From NCBI GenBank assembly GCA_015178975.1, contig WHVD01000007.1, positions 1,116,001 through 1,180,000 of the forward strand: DNA of 64,000 nucleotides. Reading direction: 5' to 3'. This document shows, piece after piece, positions 10,131 through 22,167 of this stretch. The notes under the pieces are model-generated. The model did no database searches and was not told where the DNA came from. It worked only from the letters and a program-made list of their open reading frames with translations. The position numbers and the translations under genes were made by a program. Every line of letters starts with the position of its first letter. Position 1 is the first letter of the stretch. This DNA is from Hysterangium stoloniferum (taxonomy: Eukaryota > Basidiomycota > Agaricomycetes > Hysterangiales > Hysterangiaceae).

Positions 10131-11293
10131 CACCTTGTAATGACTCAGAAGGTCTGAGGGATGGAAATGAAGCGAAAGAAGGACCAAGGACACAGGATGT
10201 TTTGAAGAGGATGAAGCATCTGTAAATTGGTATTTGATCCGGACGGTTCACTCATAAGTTTTCAATTTGACCAACTCATTGATTTTCTTTAAACACTTTC
10301 TTTAAACAGAACATTTTGAGTACCTGCCGGCATTCGTGTTCCGAGTACCACAAACAAGGACCAGTGAGACATGTTGTCGCCATTTTCCGGGAGAATACGT
10401 TCCTCGGCGTCCAAACTCCTTTTGCCATCTCTCACCGACCATTCCACGATTCTTGGCGATTAAGAGTTCTCGGCATTATATCTCTAAAGGTTTTAGGCCT
10501 CATCAGGTCGGATTCAAGTGACCATTCTCAAGGTATATACGGGAGGAATAAGGTTCATAGCGTGAATGTTTTCTACCACTGTCGCTCTGGTGCTGGTTTT
10601 GTGGCATCATATCTCATGCCGCAGACTTTTTTCCACACTTCGCCCCTCGGCGCGTTATGATTTCCGACGGGCTTTTCCCTTGTTAGCTGACGCAAATTAC
10701 TTCACTCAGAAGGCCCGTGTAATAATAGTAGCGTATAATGAGTTATGACTGAATATAGAATACATGCACAATTTGTTCATAAAACCCTGACGGACTCCCC
10801 ACAAACAGGTATAGTCACGATCGAGGCGAGTTAGCCTAAGTACAGAATTATCCGAAAAAGAATTGAACACGAAGCGCATATTCCTGTTAGACGTGGAAAG
10901 CGCCGGAGGCTGTACCTGAGAAGCACTGTCGTGGATAGCATCCACTGCATTTACATATTCAATCAATCGAGATGTCACTTCTTAACTAACGTAAAAGCTG
11001 AATTGGGCTCACCAGACTATTCGTATCCGCCATATGTGCTCTCTTCCCTAGACGATCTGTTGAAGAGTAAGGAATTAGTGTATACCATAGCGATTTAACT
11101 TGAGAGTATTCTGGAGGTAGACTGAACCAAGGAGGTCGAGGGGCTTCAAGTTATGTAAAATGAAGGGATGAAACGCTGGGTATCCTATATACATCACCGC
11201 CACAATGCTATAGCTGGACATTAATTCCCCTTATAACCGCACCTTAAAAGCGCAGCATCCCCTTCTGGTGTCACAACAACCTGTTACCCACCA
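10131..11293 (+). other. Unit 5' flank of copy A
   Basis: Noncoding unit sequence. It holds the caccaaggacacagg-like segment near 10170, the gtatttgatccggacggttcac segment, and the promoter-proximal block ending in the CAGCATCCCCTTCTGG element at about 11253. No independent gene is seen. Confidence 0.5.
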
Positions 11294-12727
11294 ATGTCAA
11301 CGTCAAACGAGACGACTCTGAGCAGAAACAATATCATACCGGCTGAAACCTTCCTGCAAGAGGTTGAGTGGGTACAACCCTTGGTTTTCCCGGCTGTATT
11401 GAGTTTGGAACGACAGAAAATAAATTACAGGAGAATGAGGGAAATATCCCGGATGAAGTTTCGGGATTGATGTAGCTGTCTCGAACATCGGCACTGTTTA
11501 TGTTACCGAGTAACCAATGACGACCAGCGCATACCATTGTCCGAAGAAGACGTCGAAGACCGTGTGGAGGAATGGATGTGTAAACGAAATGCCATTTTTA
11601 GGTACACTGTTCACAGCCAGAATTTGTTCAGTCCCAAAGAGAGAGAAATTGCCACGAACCACCGAATAACATCAAGAGACGAGGGAGATCCACCAACGCC
11701 ACATGCATACTCAGTCCATCTCGTACGCATGACATGGCCTGGGGAGTCGTCTCTCATCGCCGGATAGCTCATCTTCCAGTGTGGAAATTAGCCCTAGGTA
11801 TTCCTGTAGAGTCGGTTTGGAAAGGGTTGGGATGAAAGTGCTTTACAGCCCAAAGAAAGCTTCGCTAATGACAAAGTTGATGATATACAAACGAATGTCC
11901 TGTGGACCATGGGAAGGCCAGAACGTCGTTGAGAAGTTTCTACTCAGGTCTGTCACGCCGCCACGACTGGGAATAATAGTTCTAGAGAGCATTGATCTAA
12001 TGAGGCAGGGATAACCCAGCGTCAATTTGTGAATACACGCACAATCACGTTTTTATAGACCCACGTACTCGCCCCGAATTCGATAACAGGCGTCAGTGGT
12101 ATTAAGGGGGTTCTGGAATTCGAGTGATATACAGTGAACAAACCAAGGTCAGCTTATGACATATATGGCTTGGGCGTTCAATTGGTGTCCCGGCGCTCGA
12201 TGGTCAGATAGAGATCAGCCATCAACTGCAATTACGACATTGCTTGATAACATTAGAATCAAATCACCGCTACACACCAGGTTGGATAAAGGTTTATCGT
12301 ACAAATCGTTGGGAATTTGTCATGTAATACATCCTTTCCTCGTTGACGAACTTGTGTATATCGTGAGAAACATCTGCCATGTGCGTCAGCTGTCTGGGGA
12401 GGAGCGAGGGACTAATCGAGGTCGCTCTGAAGCTGATAACTTTATCTTCTAACATCTAATCTGCATGTACCACAGTGCGCAGTTTCAATATCATCGCCTT
12501 CTTGGTCGTCTTCCACATTGTGTCGCAATGTGTGGGTTAATCAATGATCAATCCCTCGGTGTCGACTTTGACAGATTAAACCTTATGGTGCATTTTTCCT
12601 TTGCCCTCATCGCTACACCTTCTACTGATGTGACGGTAACATCTAATTCGAACATATCAGTGTTGGAGGAACATGCATGGTTGGCCTGCAGAGGGCCTTG
12701 CACCAGTCATTCGGCACAATATATAAT
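11294..12727 (+). pseudogene. Array family gene copy A, broken
   Basis: Copy of the unrecognised array family. Exon 1 starts MSTSNETTLS at 11294 but has an in-frame TGA at 11468, where other copies have CGA (Arg). The first intron donor is changed (GTGCGT to ATGTGT at about 11570). Exon 2 (about 11630-12010) has a small insertion near 11755 that shifts frame. Exon 3 (about 12070-12400) is joined directly to exon 5 at gaggagcgag, so exon 4 and its introns are deleted at a short shared sequence. Exon 5 runs to about 12727. Sequence details such as the exon 2 end group it with copies D and J. Confidence 0.75.
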
Positions 12728-14437
12728 CATTTCTTTTGGATCACGCAGGCACATCTCATCCAAACTAGAAGGAGGAATGGTATTATTTCTCTTCAATTAA
12801 CTCGGTTTGTAACAGGATCTGTCTAACCTACATAACCTGAGCCAATTTAAGAGCGCATACAGTCACATTTTACCATCACCCCATGCTCTCAGCTTCTCCT
12901 TGATGACATGCATATGTAGAATAATATTGACGAGGGTTAGTTTAACTCCCGATTTATTAACAACAATTATTTCAAATAGAACACCGCTGGAAAGTCTCAA
13001 AGACAGCCACGCCACTGTTATGCACATGTGACTTGGTTAGCATAGCACCAAGCAAGCCATTGAGGAAAAACACAGGACATCGGCCATAATCATTCCAATC
13101 CACCTACCAATCACCGGGCTTTGTCATCAAAGAATCATTCGGCTCTGCTCTCTTCCCCGTCACGCCATCCCATCCTCCTAAAAGCCGCCATTGGGGTTAA
13201 ATATCATGAAGCCCCAATACATGACTTCCTGGAGAGGTTCCCTATTGGGCAGACACCGCGATCAAATGTCATCTGGCCTGGTGCAGGAAATTCACCACAT
13301 GTGTCGAGATGCCAGAGGAGGCTGCCATAATGACAATTCATGATCTGTCGTGACATCTTCGTGTCATGCAAATGAGTCCCGGATAAATAATGTGAGCCTG
13401 GGGTGAATTGCTCTACTCATAAGGACTGGGTAATAAAAAGACTGGAATGGATTAATTAGGACTGAATATAGACTACATGCATGATTTATTAATGAAAATA
13501 TGATAGACTCGCCACATACAGGTATATTGTAATCCTGGCCACATTACCACACAAACAGAGCTGCAGCGCTGACCCCTGGCGACCCCTGGCCGCCCTTCCA
13601 CGATCCCCTTGATAGAGTTCCAACCTGCCAACCCGCTCTTGCAATCGATCATGGGCCCACTCGGATCAACGTCCCGTTTCTATTCTTCTCGTCTTGACGA
13701 CTACAATTCCAGATCCCGCATTCCTGATTCATTTATGTTGTCATGATAACTCGATGGTTCTGCAGTATATATAATAGCTACATGATACATCTGTGGAAGA
13801 AGGAAGTACCACAATCAACGCGATAATTTTGTCCTGTCCGCTACCGACTGAGTGAGGCTGATATCAACAGTCTTACACACATTCTCTTTCGACGCCAATT
13901 AGGCTAAGTAAAGAATTATTAAAATGGGATGCTCGTTGGAATTATGAAAGGAGTGAATACGAAGCGGATGTTTCCGTGAGATATAGCCCGAGTGGACAGC
14001 CCCCGAGACTATACCTGAGAAGCACTGTCATGGATAGCATCCACTGCATTTATATATTCTATCAATGGAGAATGTCACTTCTCAACTAACGTAGAAGCTG
14101 AATTGCCCAAAAATATAGCACTCAAGAAGTCGTAAGTTGCCGCATTATGCGGTGAAGGCTCATCAAACTATTCGTGGGTGTCTTGTGTGCGCTCTGCCGT
14201 AGACGATCTGTTGAAGAGTAATAAATTATACTATGACGTAGTGAGTGAACTTGAGAGTATCCTGGAGCGTTTGTACATGAAGGAGGTTGAGCGGCTTCAA
14301 TCTGTGTAACAGGAAGGGAAGAAACGCTGGGTATGCTTCATAAACCACCGCCACAATGCTATACCTTGGAATTAATGTAACTGCAACTTAAAAGCGCAGC
14401 ATCCCCTTCCGGTATCACAATCATCTGCTACCCACCA
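12728..14437 (+). other. 3' flank of copy A and 5' flank of copy B
   Basis: Noncoding unit sequence. 12728-13100 matches the conserved 3' flank (ctttgcatgctc..cttctccttgatg region). From about 13460 the promoter-side flank of copy B begins (gactgaatatagactacatgc), including the CAGCATCCCCTTCCGG element at about 14397. The piece between (13100-13440) shows no clear match. Confidence 0.5.
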
Positions 14438-16374
14438 TTGTCAACTTCAAACGAAACGACTCTGAGCAGCGACGATGTCGAACAGGCTGACAGCCTCCTA
14501 CAAGAGGCTGAGTGGCTACACCCCTTGGTCTCCCCAGCTGCAATGAGCTCAGTAGAACGGGAGGAGCTAGTTGATGCGGTGATAAGGGAAACATTCCGGG
14601 TAAGGCTTCGAGCCCGATGGAGCTGTATGGAACATGGGCACGGTGTGTGTTATCGAGTTGCCGAAGATGACCAGAAGACGTTGAAGTTTGGGCTGAGGAA
14701 TTGTTGCGCAAAATGGGATAGCCTTTACGGATACTGTTGAAAAACTGGACGCTTTCAGTGGCTAGGGGAGACAAATTGTCATGATCCACCGATTCTTATT
14801 AAAATGCGAGGTAGATCCACCATCGCCACATCCAACCTCAGTCCATACTACAGTCATGACGTGGACTGGGGAGCGGTCTCACTGTATCAGAGCTCACCGA
14901 CATCTTCAAGTATTAAAATTGAGCCGGGGTATTACTGTGGAGTCGAGTTGGGAAGCGTTGGGAAGAATGTGCTTTACAGTGCAAAGACAGCTGCACTGAT
15001 GGAAAGTTGATGATATACAAGCGAATGGTGTATGGATACGACAAAGCCTTTGGCAAGTTCTTCCGCAAGCATCTCACTCTGCCAAGACTCGGAATCATAA
15101 TTCAAGAGACCATTGACTTAATGAGGTGGGCATATTTCAGCGCCAATAATTGCATAGAATCAAAATACTCACGTCTTTCTAGACCCACTTACCCGCGTCG
15201 AATTCGAAAACAGGCGGGGGTGGTCTTAGATAGTCTCGGCGATTCAACTGAGGTGAAGTGGAGCAACGGATGTCACACTGAGAAGCTTATGGTGTGTTTG
15301 AGTGCGGCCTTCTACCGGTGTACCGGCGCTCGATGGTCAAATAAAGATCAGCCACCAACTGAAATTACACCATCGCTTTACAATGCTGTAATCAAATCAG
15401 CGCTACACACCAACTTGGATGAGGTGGCGTCGGCATTCATTCTCCAAATCGCCCGATATTTGTCATCCTTTTGTAAACCTCCTACCTCCCCGCCGACCTT
15501 GGGTATATCGTGGAACAAACTTGCCACGTGGGTCAACTGTCTGTAGAGGAGCTCACTGCAATTAGAGGTTGCATTGAATTGTGGTTTAAACCGTCCGTCC
15601 CGACATCACATCATTTCATCCTGCCCACCAAAACTACAACAGACAAAATTACCCCCACCCACTTTCCTTGTATGAGTGTCCTATAAAGGTACTAGTGTCT
15701 TGCATCCAAGAAGATGATTGGTTTCGAGATATTGCTGGAGATGTATTGAAGGTTATAGTGGATGACACAAACCACCATATAGCGTCCTTGACTCTTATGA
15801 TGGATGAGTACACAGCGTATTCATTGTGGGATAGTATCTTGGCTCTGAACACCTTCTTCGACGACATCACGCTTCCCACGCATCATATCAAACAACTGAA
15901 TGTGGTCCCTTCGCTTATTGAGCCCCTCCTACAGTATGTTGAGAGTGTTTTACCTTTCAACGTCGTGTAATATTTGCCCTTGAAAATATCATACCAGTCT
16001 GATTCTGACAGACCCAAGTCCAAATTCGAACCTCCTCTGGTCAGGAGAAGAACTAATCGAGGTCACTCTGAAGCTGATCGCTGTATCTTCCGACATCGAA
16101 TCCGCATGTAGCCACAGTGCGCAACATGTATATAATTCCCATTCTCACCCGTCTTCTCCCACATTGTGACGCAATGCGTGGCTCACTCGACTATCAATAC
16201 CTCGGTTTTCGGCTTGAAGCATTAACCATCGCGGCTCAGTCCTTCCTTTGTGTCATTACCACACCTTTCACCAGCGTGTGCGTAACATCTAATTAAAACT
16301 CCAGGTCAGTGTTGGAGGACTATGGCTGGCCTGCCGATGCTCTTGCTCCATCCATTCCATCCGATATATCATAA
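14438..16374 (+). pseudogene. Array family gene copy B, broken
   Basis: All five exons are recognisable, but the start codon is TTG instead of ATG (14438-14440). Exon 1 lacks about 20 bp near 14672, which shifts frame, and the first donor GT is lost (TTGCGC at about 14706). Exon 2 begins at 14759 after ctttcag and has a 1-bp deletion at about 15002 (atggaaag for atggcaaag). Exons 3 (from about 15180), 4 (about 15700-15927) and 5 (about 16003-16374) follow with the family's usual motifs (RPTYPRRIRKQAG, WFRDIAGDVLKVIVDDTN, NQLNV-like VVPSLIEPLLQ). It is a recent-looking pseudogene. Confidence 0.8.
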
Positions 16375-18040
16375 TTTCTCTTAGATAACACTGACACATT
16401 ATGCCAACCAACAGGAGGGATAGTAATATTACTCTCGCCTTCTGGAAATATTTCTAATTTATGTAAAGCGACATAGTTTGAGCCATTTCAAGAGCGCATA
16501 TAGTCACCCTTTTCCGCCTTTGTGTGCTTGGCAGCTTCTCGTTGATGCTATATACACGTTGTATATATTTGTCCGCCTTGGTAGTGGCTATAATCACATC
16601 CGATATATCAACGAGAATCGCCTCAAATATAATACCCTCGCAGGTGTCAAATAAAGCAGTGCGTTAGTTAGTTGGGATAACATGGAGCAAGCCATTGAAG
16701 AACAGCAAAAAAACACCAGTAACAATCACTCATTAAGCCAGGCCGATTATCTCGGCCAAATTAATCTAATATTTGAAATCTATGTTCAATATCCTGATTG
16801 GCCATCATGAGACAAAAAAATCTAGAATGCAAGGAGAGCCTTGAAAGCGTTCAAGGACGGCGTTGAGGAGATTCCACAAAGTATGTCTCTCCATTGAAAA
16901 CCTTGACCCGATGATGGAGCGCCTCGCTCCCATGGGATCAGACTTAAAAAAAAAAACACAATCATGAATATTTCAAAGAAGGTCAAACGAGCACCTCAAG
17001 GCACTTTGAGACCGATATAAAGTATAACTGATGGGTAGCGATGCAGGAGAAGTCAGAGGAATCTAGTTGCCATCACCACTCGATAGACAACGGTTCTAAA
17101 TGAGATATAAAACCCTGTTGTTCCATCCATTCCCCACGCTATATCATAATTTATCTTGGAGAGCACAGACACGTTATCCAAACCACAGGAAGGATACTAA
17201 TATTACTCTTTAGTTAACTCCCCTTTTGGAAATATTTCTAATTTATGTACAGCTACATAGTTTGAGCGAATTCAAGAGTTCACATAGTCACTCCCAACCG
17301 CCCTTGTGTCCTTACCAGGTTCTCGTTGATGTTATATATATATTGCATATATTGGTGGTTTTTAGTAGTGGTTAGAATTATATTTGATTTCTCAATGAGA
17401 ATCACTTCAAATATCCTACCACTCGAAGGTTTCAAAGGAAGCAGGGTGTCAGTTAGTGGGGATAGCATGAAGCAAGTAATTGAAGAGCAGAAAACAACAC
17501 CGGCAATCCGCCAATCCATGCCGACGGTTATCTCTGTCAGATTCACCTAATCTTCAAAATCTGTGTTCAATCTTCGGATTCACTATCATGGGGCACAAAC
17601 TCTGGAATAAAAAAATGGGTCTTTAAAACGCACAGCAACGGTGTTGGGTGCATTCTATTCAGTATTTCGTCCCACTTGAAACCTTGACCGGATGCTGGAG
17701 CGCGGCACTCCCATGTGATCCGACTTGAGGAAAAGGACCATTTAGAATATTGCAAAGAAGGTCACACGAGTACCTCAAGGCACTTTTGAGACCGGTATAA
17801 TGTGATGCTTAGCGATACATGAGGAGTGTGAGAAAACCAGAGGCCATGACCACTTGATAGCAACTGGGTCTAAATTAAGCATAACAAAGTGTACCGGGTG
17901 ACACACATGTCGATGACTGATATTCTAGGACTGTGGCTTGAGGGAGAAAAATGAAGAGGAAGAAGCACCAAGGACACAGGATGTCTTGAAGAAGATGAAA
18001 CATCTGTAGAGGGGTATTTGATCTGGGCAACTCACGGAAG
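16375..18040 (+). repeat. 3' flank of copy B, tandemly duplicated
   Basis: The unit 3' flank occurs twice in direct orientation. The block starting near 16358 (tatatcataatttctctt) recurs near 17131 (tatatcataatttatctt), so the repeat period is about 773 bp. Each block contains the reverse-strand ORF (ILFEVILVD-type), the segment aaaatctatgttcaat and the segment ccttgacccgatgatgg. It ends with the segment carrying gaagaggaagaagcacc, interrupted by the solo LTR at 18046. Confidence 0.7.
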
Positions 18041-18045
18041 GAAGT

Positions 18046-18347
18046 TGTTGAAACAGTTGAATAACTCTTGACAAACACCCTGTGAGTGTGAGGAAAGTAA
18101 ACACTAAATGTATTCAACTGTGAAATAACTACATACCTGTGAGTGTGAGGACAGTAAACACTAAGGAGACTTTCCCACACCCACAGTGGAGTATGCTACA
18201 GGGTGCTTACCCAAGCACCTACACAGTTACCTTACTAGGTAACTCACTCAATACTGCACCTACAGTGCTGGGAAAAATACTACAAATATCAGAGAAATAT
18301 AGGGGACATCATAGACTATGTGAGAGCTGTAATATCATACTCTAACA
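18046..18347 (-). mobile_element. Solo copia LTR (family B)
   Basis: 302 bp, reverse-complement start TGTTAGAGTATGATATTACA and end TTTCAACA, closely matching the LTR at 40634-40941. Flanked by a perfect 5-bp duplication, gaagt (18041-18045 and 18348-18352). It remains after LTR-LTR recombination of a full element. Confidence 0.95.
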
Positions 18348-18352
18348 GAAGT

Positions 18353-19762
18353 CCCTGTAATCTAGAATGCACTGGAGCAGTCTTCCTCCCAGTGCTTAAA
18401 ACCATTGTAGTGATGAGTCTTCAATTCGAACAAGTCTTTTCTTTTATTTAAATGGAACCTCTTTGAGCAGGCTGGCTTTGTGCTCCTATTACCACAAACA
18501 AGCAACAGAATGAGACATCAGGTCTCCATTATCAAGGTGATGTTCTTGCCATCTGAGCACCTCTTCCCATCTCTCACCAAACATTGTACAATTCCTGGTG
18601 ATTCAGGGTTCTATTCATTATTTATCTAAGCTTCGTAGGCCTCCTCAGGTCAGTTTCAAGTGACTATACTCCAGATGAGACCCCAGCCACTCTTGCATTG
18701 ACAAGGATAGAGATACAAAATGTGGGTCAGGCACGTCAGGTGATGTACCAAGTGTCAACTTCTGAACTTGCATATAATAATCTATGTAATTATGCACTAA
18801 TATGCACAAACCACCCAAGCTTCAAAGTATAAATATATATCCACTTTACACAATATGTAAGGTCATTGATTGAGCTCACTCAGTCGGTACAGACAGGACT
18901 AAGTTTTCTCTATTAGAATCATTTGAGTATGTGAGAGATACAGGTAGAAGATTCTGGTTGTAACTACATTGATCAGATGTTAATATATCTTGGTAGAACA
19001 ATGGAGTGTGGGTATCAGAGACACAGGGGGAACAAAGGACAATGGAGGTTGTGACGTGAGGTGGGAGAGCAAAGGGACAACTCAACGGAAGACAAAGTCA
19101 ATTAGGTAAAACAAAATAATGTTGTGTGGGAGAATGGGGAACTGATTGGTAATGTGTGCCTGTGGTAAGAGGGACAGGATTACACAATATATATTAAAAA
19201 TCTAGGGGGATTAAAAAATGACAATGCAACAATAAATCAGGCAGGCAATAGATTACATATGCTGTTCACATCATGAACTTTGGAGGTCAAAGAAGGGAAA
19301 TGAGGAGGATAATCATAAGACTATTCAATCATATCAGGGGTTCCGTTACAATCCAGGTTGCTGGGAAAGACGGAGGACTCCAACTCAAGCTGGAAACAGG
19401 GAGATCAGAGCAGCGAATTCCTGTTGATAGGATTCCTGCTTGACAGTTTTGAGTGAACACAAGTGGGGAGGAAGGAAGGGGTGAAGGTCATGTGTTTTAT
19501 TCTGCCAGTGAGGGCCCACCACAGCTTCCGATCGTGCGTAGAAGTCAGGATCTTGAGGCTGGCTGAACACGAGAGCTCGCTAATTCTATTGCTAAGAAGG
19601 TTTGAAGGTGGCTTTGAGTTTAACGTGTTCTCATGGGTTGCCATGGGATGACTATTGGGAGCAAGAGGCAAGGAATTGCCCCTGGTCCTTACTATCCTCA
19701 TATGAAGAGGGGGTGGATGTAGAATGGGTGGTCAGGAAGGCGTGTACAATTCTGGTGAGACA
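18353..19762. other. Unit flank and unassigned sequence
   Basis: 18353-18780 and 19210-19400 match unit flank sequence (e.g. acttctgaacttgcatataataat near 18768, and ccaggttgctgggaaa near 19351, both also near 63085-63360). The rest shows no gene; a reverse ORF at 19405-19701 has no family resemblance and is not called. Confidence 0.45.
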
Positions 19763-20077
19763 CTAAAAAGAGGGACGGTGATCAGATGACAAATATTGTG
19801 TGATCTGTGTGATAAATGTCGATGCAACCTCATCCATGTTGGTGTGCAGTGTTGATTTGATTACAGCATTGTAAAGTGATGACATAATTGCAGTTGATGG
19901 CCAATGTCTATCTGACCATTGAGTGCCAGGACACCAATGAAGGCAAAACCCAAATTTGTGATGAGCTTGGCAGTGTCTCCTTTGCTCCTCTGCCATAAAT
20001 AACTTGAATCCTGGAGCCCCTCTAAGACCATTGACACCTGTTTTCAAATTGAGGGGGTTAGGTGGGTCTAGAAAGAC
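19763..20077 (-). pseudogene. Array family exon 3 fragment
   Basis: Reverse-strand fragment with the end of intron 2 (ctttctag, about 20070) and most of exon 3 (GFCLHWCPGTQWSDRHWPST, then SLYNAVIKSTLHTNMDEVAS). It is cut off on both sides: nothing of exons 1, 2, 4 or 5 is found next to it. The exon is still open, but as an isolated fragment it is not expected to encode a protein. Confidence 0.75.
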
Positions 20078-22167
20078 GTCAGTGGATGACTCTCCATAGC
20101 ACTAAAACTCTAATAGGTTTCTAATTCAAACTGACAGCTGTGACAGGTGACATGGTTTAGAACTCACTGTTAAAACCGTAGAGCCAATTTCTATAAAATG
20201 GGGGATTAGATATATATGACCAGACTGTCATAGCCATCCCATTGTTGTGACCTTCTAATGCCACCACTCATGTCACTATTAGATTTTTTGGGTTTGCAAA
20301 CAATGTAGCATGTGATTGATGGGTAACTGGGTATAGTATTACCAGTAGTAGGTACTTAAACTAGGTACTTGTACTCTACACTTCATACATTTGCAATGTG
20401 TTCCTTGTACCCAAACCGAGTCAAGCATATTATGAACCCACAAATTCTAACAGTCACAGTGCCATATTACCTTCAATACATTCAGTGTTCATGTGCAGGA
20501 CATGGTTCAAAGGGTGCTGTAAGACATTTGAAATGATTAGCAAGTTGAAAGCCTCATTTGTATTTCAATCTACAGCCCCTGTGTTTTTAACCTTTGTATC
20601 TATTTGTGTAAATTGTTTGACGCATTTCACTGAACACTGAATAATGTATTTGCTCACCAGTAAACCTTAAGGACTTTCCAGACAAAAATGGTATAGCAAT
20701 GAACAAAGCAGAGTCGCAGCTGCAGACCGAATACATAGAGGGCCAGGTGTCAGGGCAGAAGCAAATCATTGAAAAGGATATATGGATTAATATATGACAC
20801 ACTGAGAATTACATACTCACAAAAATTATGAACGAGGGTCCTGGCCCGAATTCATAATTTTTTGTTTAGGACAAATCATCCACCTTCAAAAGGTGACATG
20901 ACAACTTCCCTGTTGTCGCTTAACCATCGGCATACCGGCAGTATCACTTAGAACTGAGAATTTAGAATTCTAGGGCTACGGAGAGTCATCCAGTATTTTT
21001 TAATGATTGACGCTCATGTATCCCTACCTCATCAAATGAATGGTCTCTTGAATTGGGCCTATTCGTCCTTTTCCAATAATACTACCAGGATACTCTCAAC
21101 TTACTTTACCATTTTATTTTTATTTTAGTGCTGTTCCTTAACATCATCTGATCGCATACTGCAGACGACAGATGTGGCCGTTGGGAATACGTTGACAACC
21201 TCTCACCGCATAATGTGGGAACTTCTGAGTTCATGAGCGCCAGATTTCATGTCAATCCAGATTTTCCGTCAGTTAAAAAGTGACATCTCTATGGATGGAA
21301 CATGTAAATGCAGGTACGGCCTTAGGCACTTCGGACTCTGGCTATATCCGACGCAAATATGCGCTCCGTGTTCAATTCTTTCAGAATTCCAACGATTAAT
21401 CCATTTCAATAATTCCTTAGTTATGCTAATTGGGATCAAAGCTGAATATTCCTGGTTGCGGCCAGTCCATCAGTGTGTTGACGAACAAATTATGTGCAAT
21501 CTATATTCAGTCATTCTTAATTAGACACTTGGTTTCATTATTCCCCTATCCCGCTGAGTGAACTTATTCTCCCCGGGCTCTGTTTATGGATCAGGGACTT
21601 GCCTTGTCGACGCGAAAATGTCAAGGCAGATCCACGATTGTGAGCGATTGGAGGCTGGCATCTTGCAGGCGGAACCCTTCGGGTGTGTAATCCCAACTAA
21701 CTGACACACTTCTTGATTTGAGACCTCCGAGTGGTATTCCACTTGAAGTGATTCTCGTTAATAAATCGGATATCATTCTAATCACTACTAGGGCCCACCA
21801 ATATATGCGACTGTTAGAATAGATGATATAAGACAGAAGTCACCAGGAGTGACCAAACTCAGACTCAGACTCAAACTCGAATGACCGGCGGTGGTAGATT
21901 GCCAACACACAGAATAGCGCTACGGTAAGTACATGTGGGTACATATGGCTCCAAACCACACACAACGAACAGCGACGTCTCGATATCATCAACGAGAAGC
22001 TGACAAGCACACAAAGGCGGTCAAAAGTGACTATATGGGCTCTCGAATCGGCTCGAACTATGTAGCTTGACATAAGTTAACAATATCCCCAAAGGCGATT
22101 TAATAAAGAGTAATAGCACTGTCCTTCCTCCGGGTTCGGATACTGGATTGCTGTTATCCAAGAGAAA
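20078..22167. other. Unassigned spacer and 3' flank of copy C
   Basis: 20078-20900 has no recognised feature. 20900-21600 contains promoter-side unit sequence in reverse orientation without its gene. 21650-22167 is the 3' flank of copy C (reverse orientation), including a plus-strand form of the conserved short ORF (EVILVNKSDIILI) near 21750. Confidence 0.45.

Noticed and set aside
19405-19701. 98-aa reverse ORF with an overlapping plus ORF
   Set aside because: No conservation in the other flank copies and low-complexity content.
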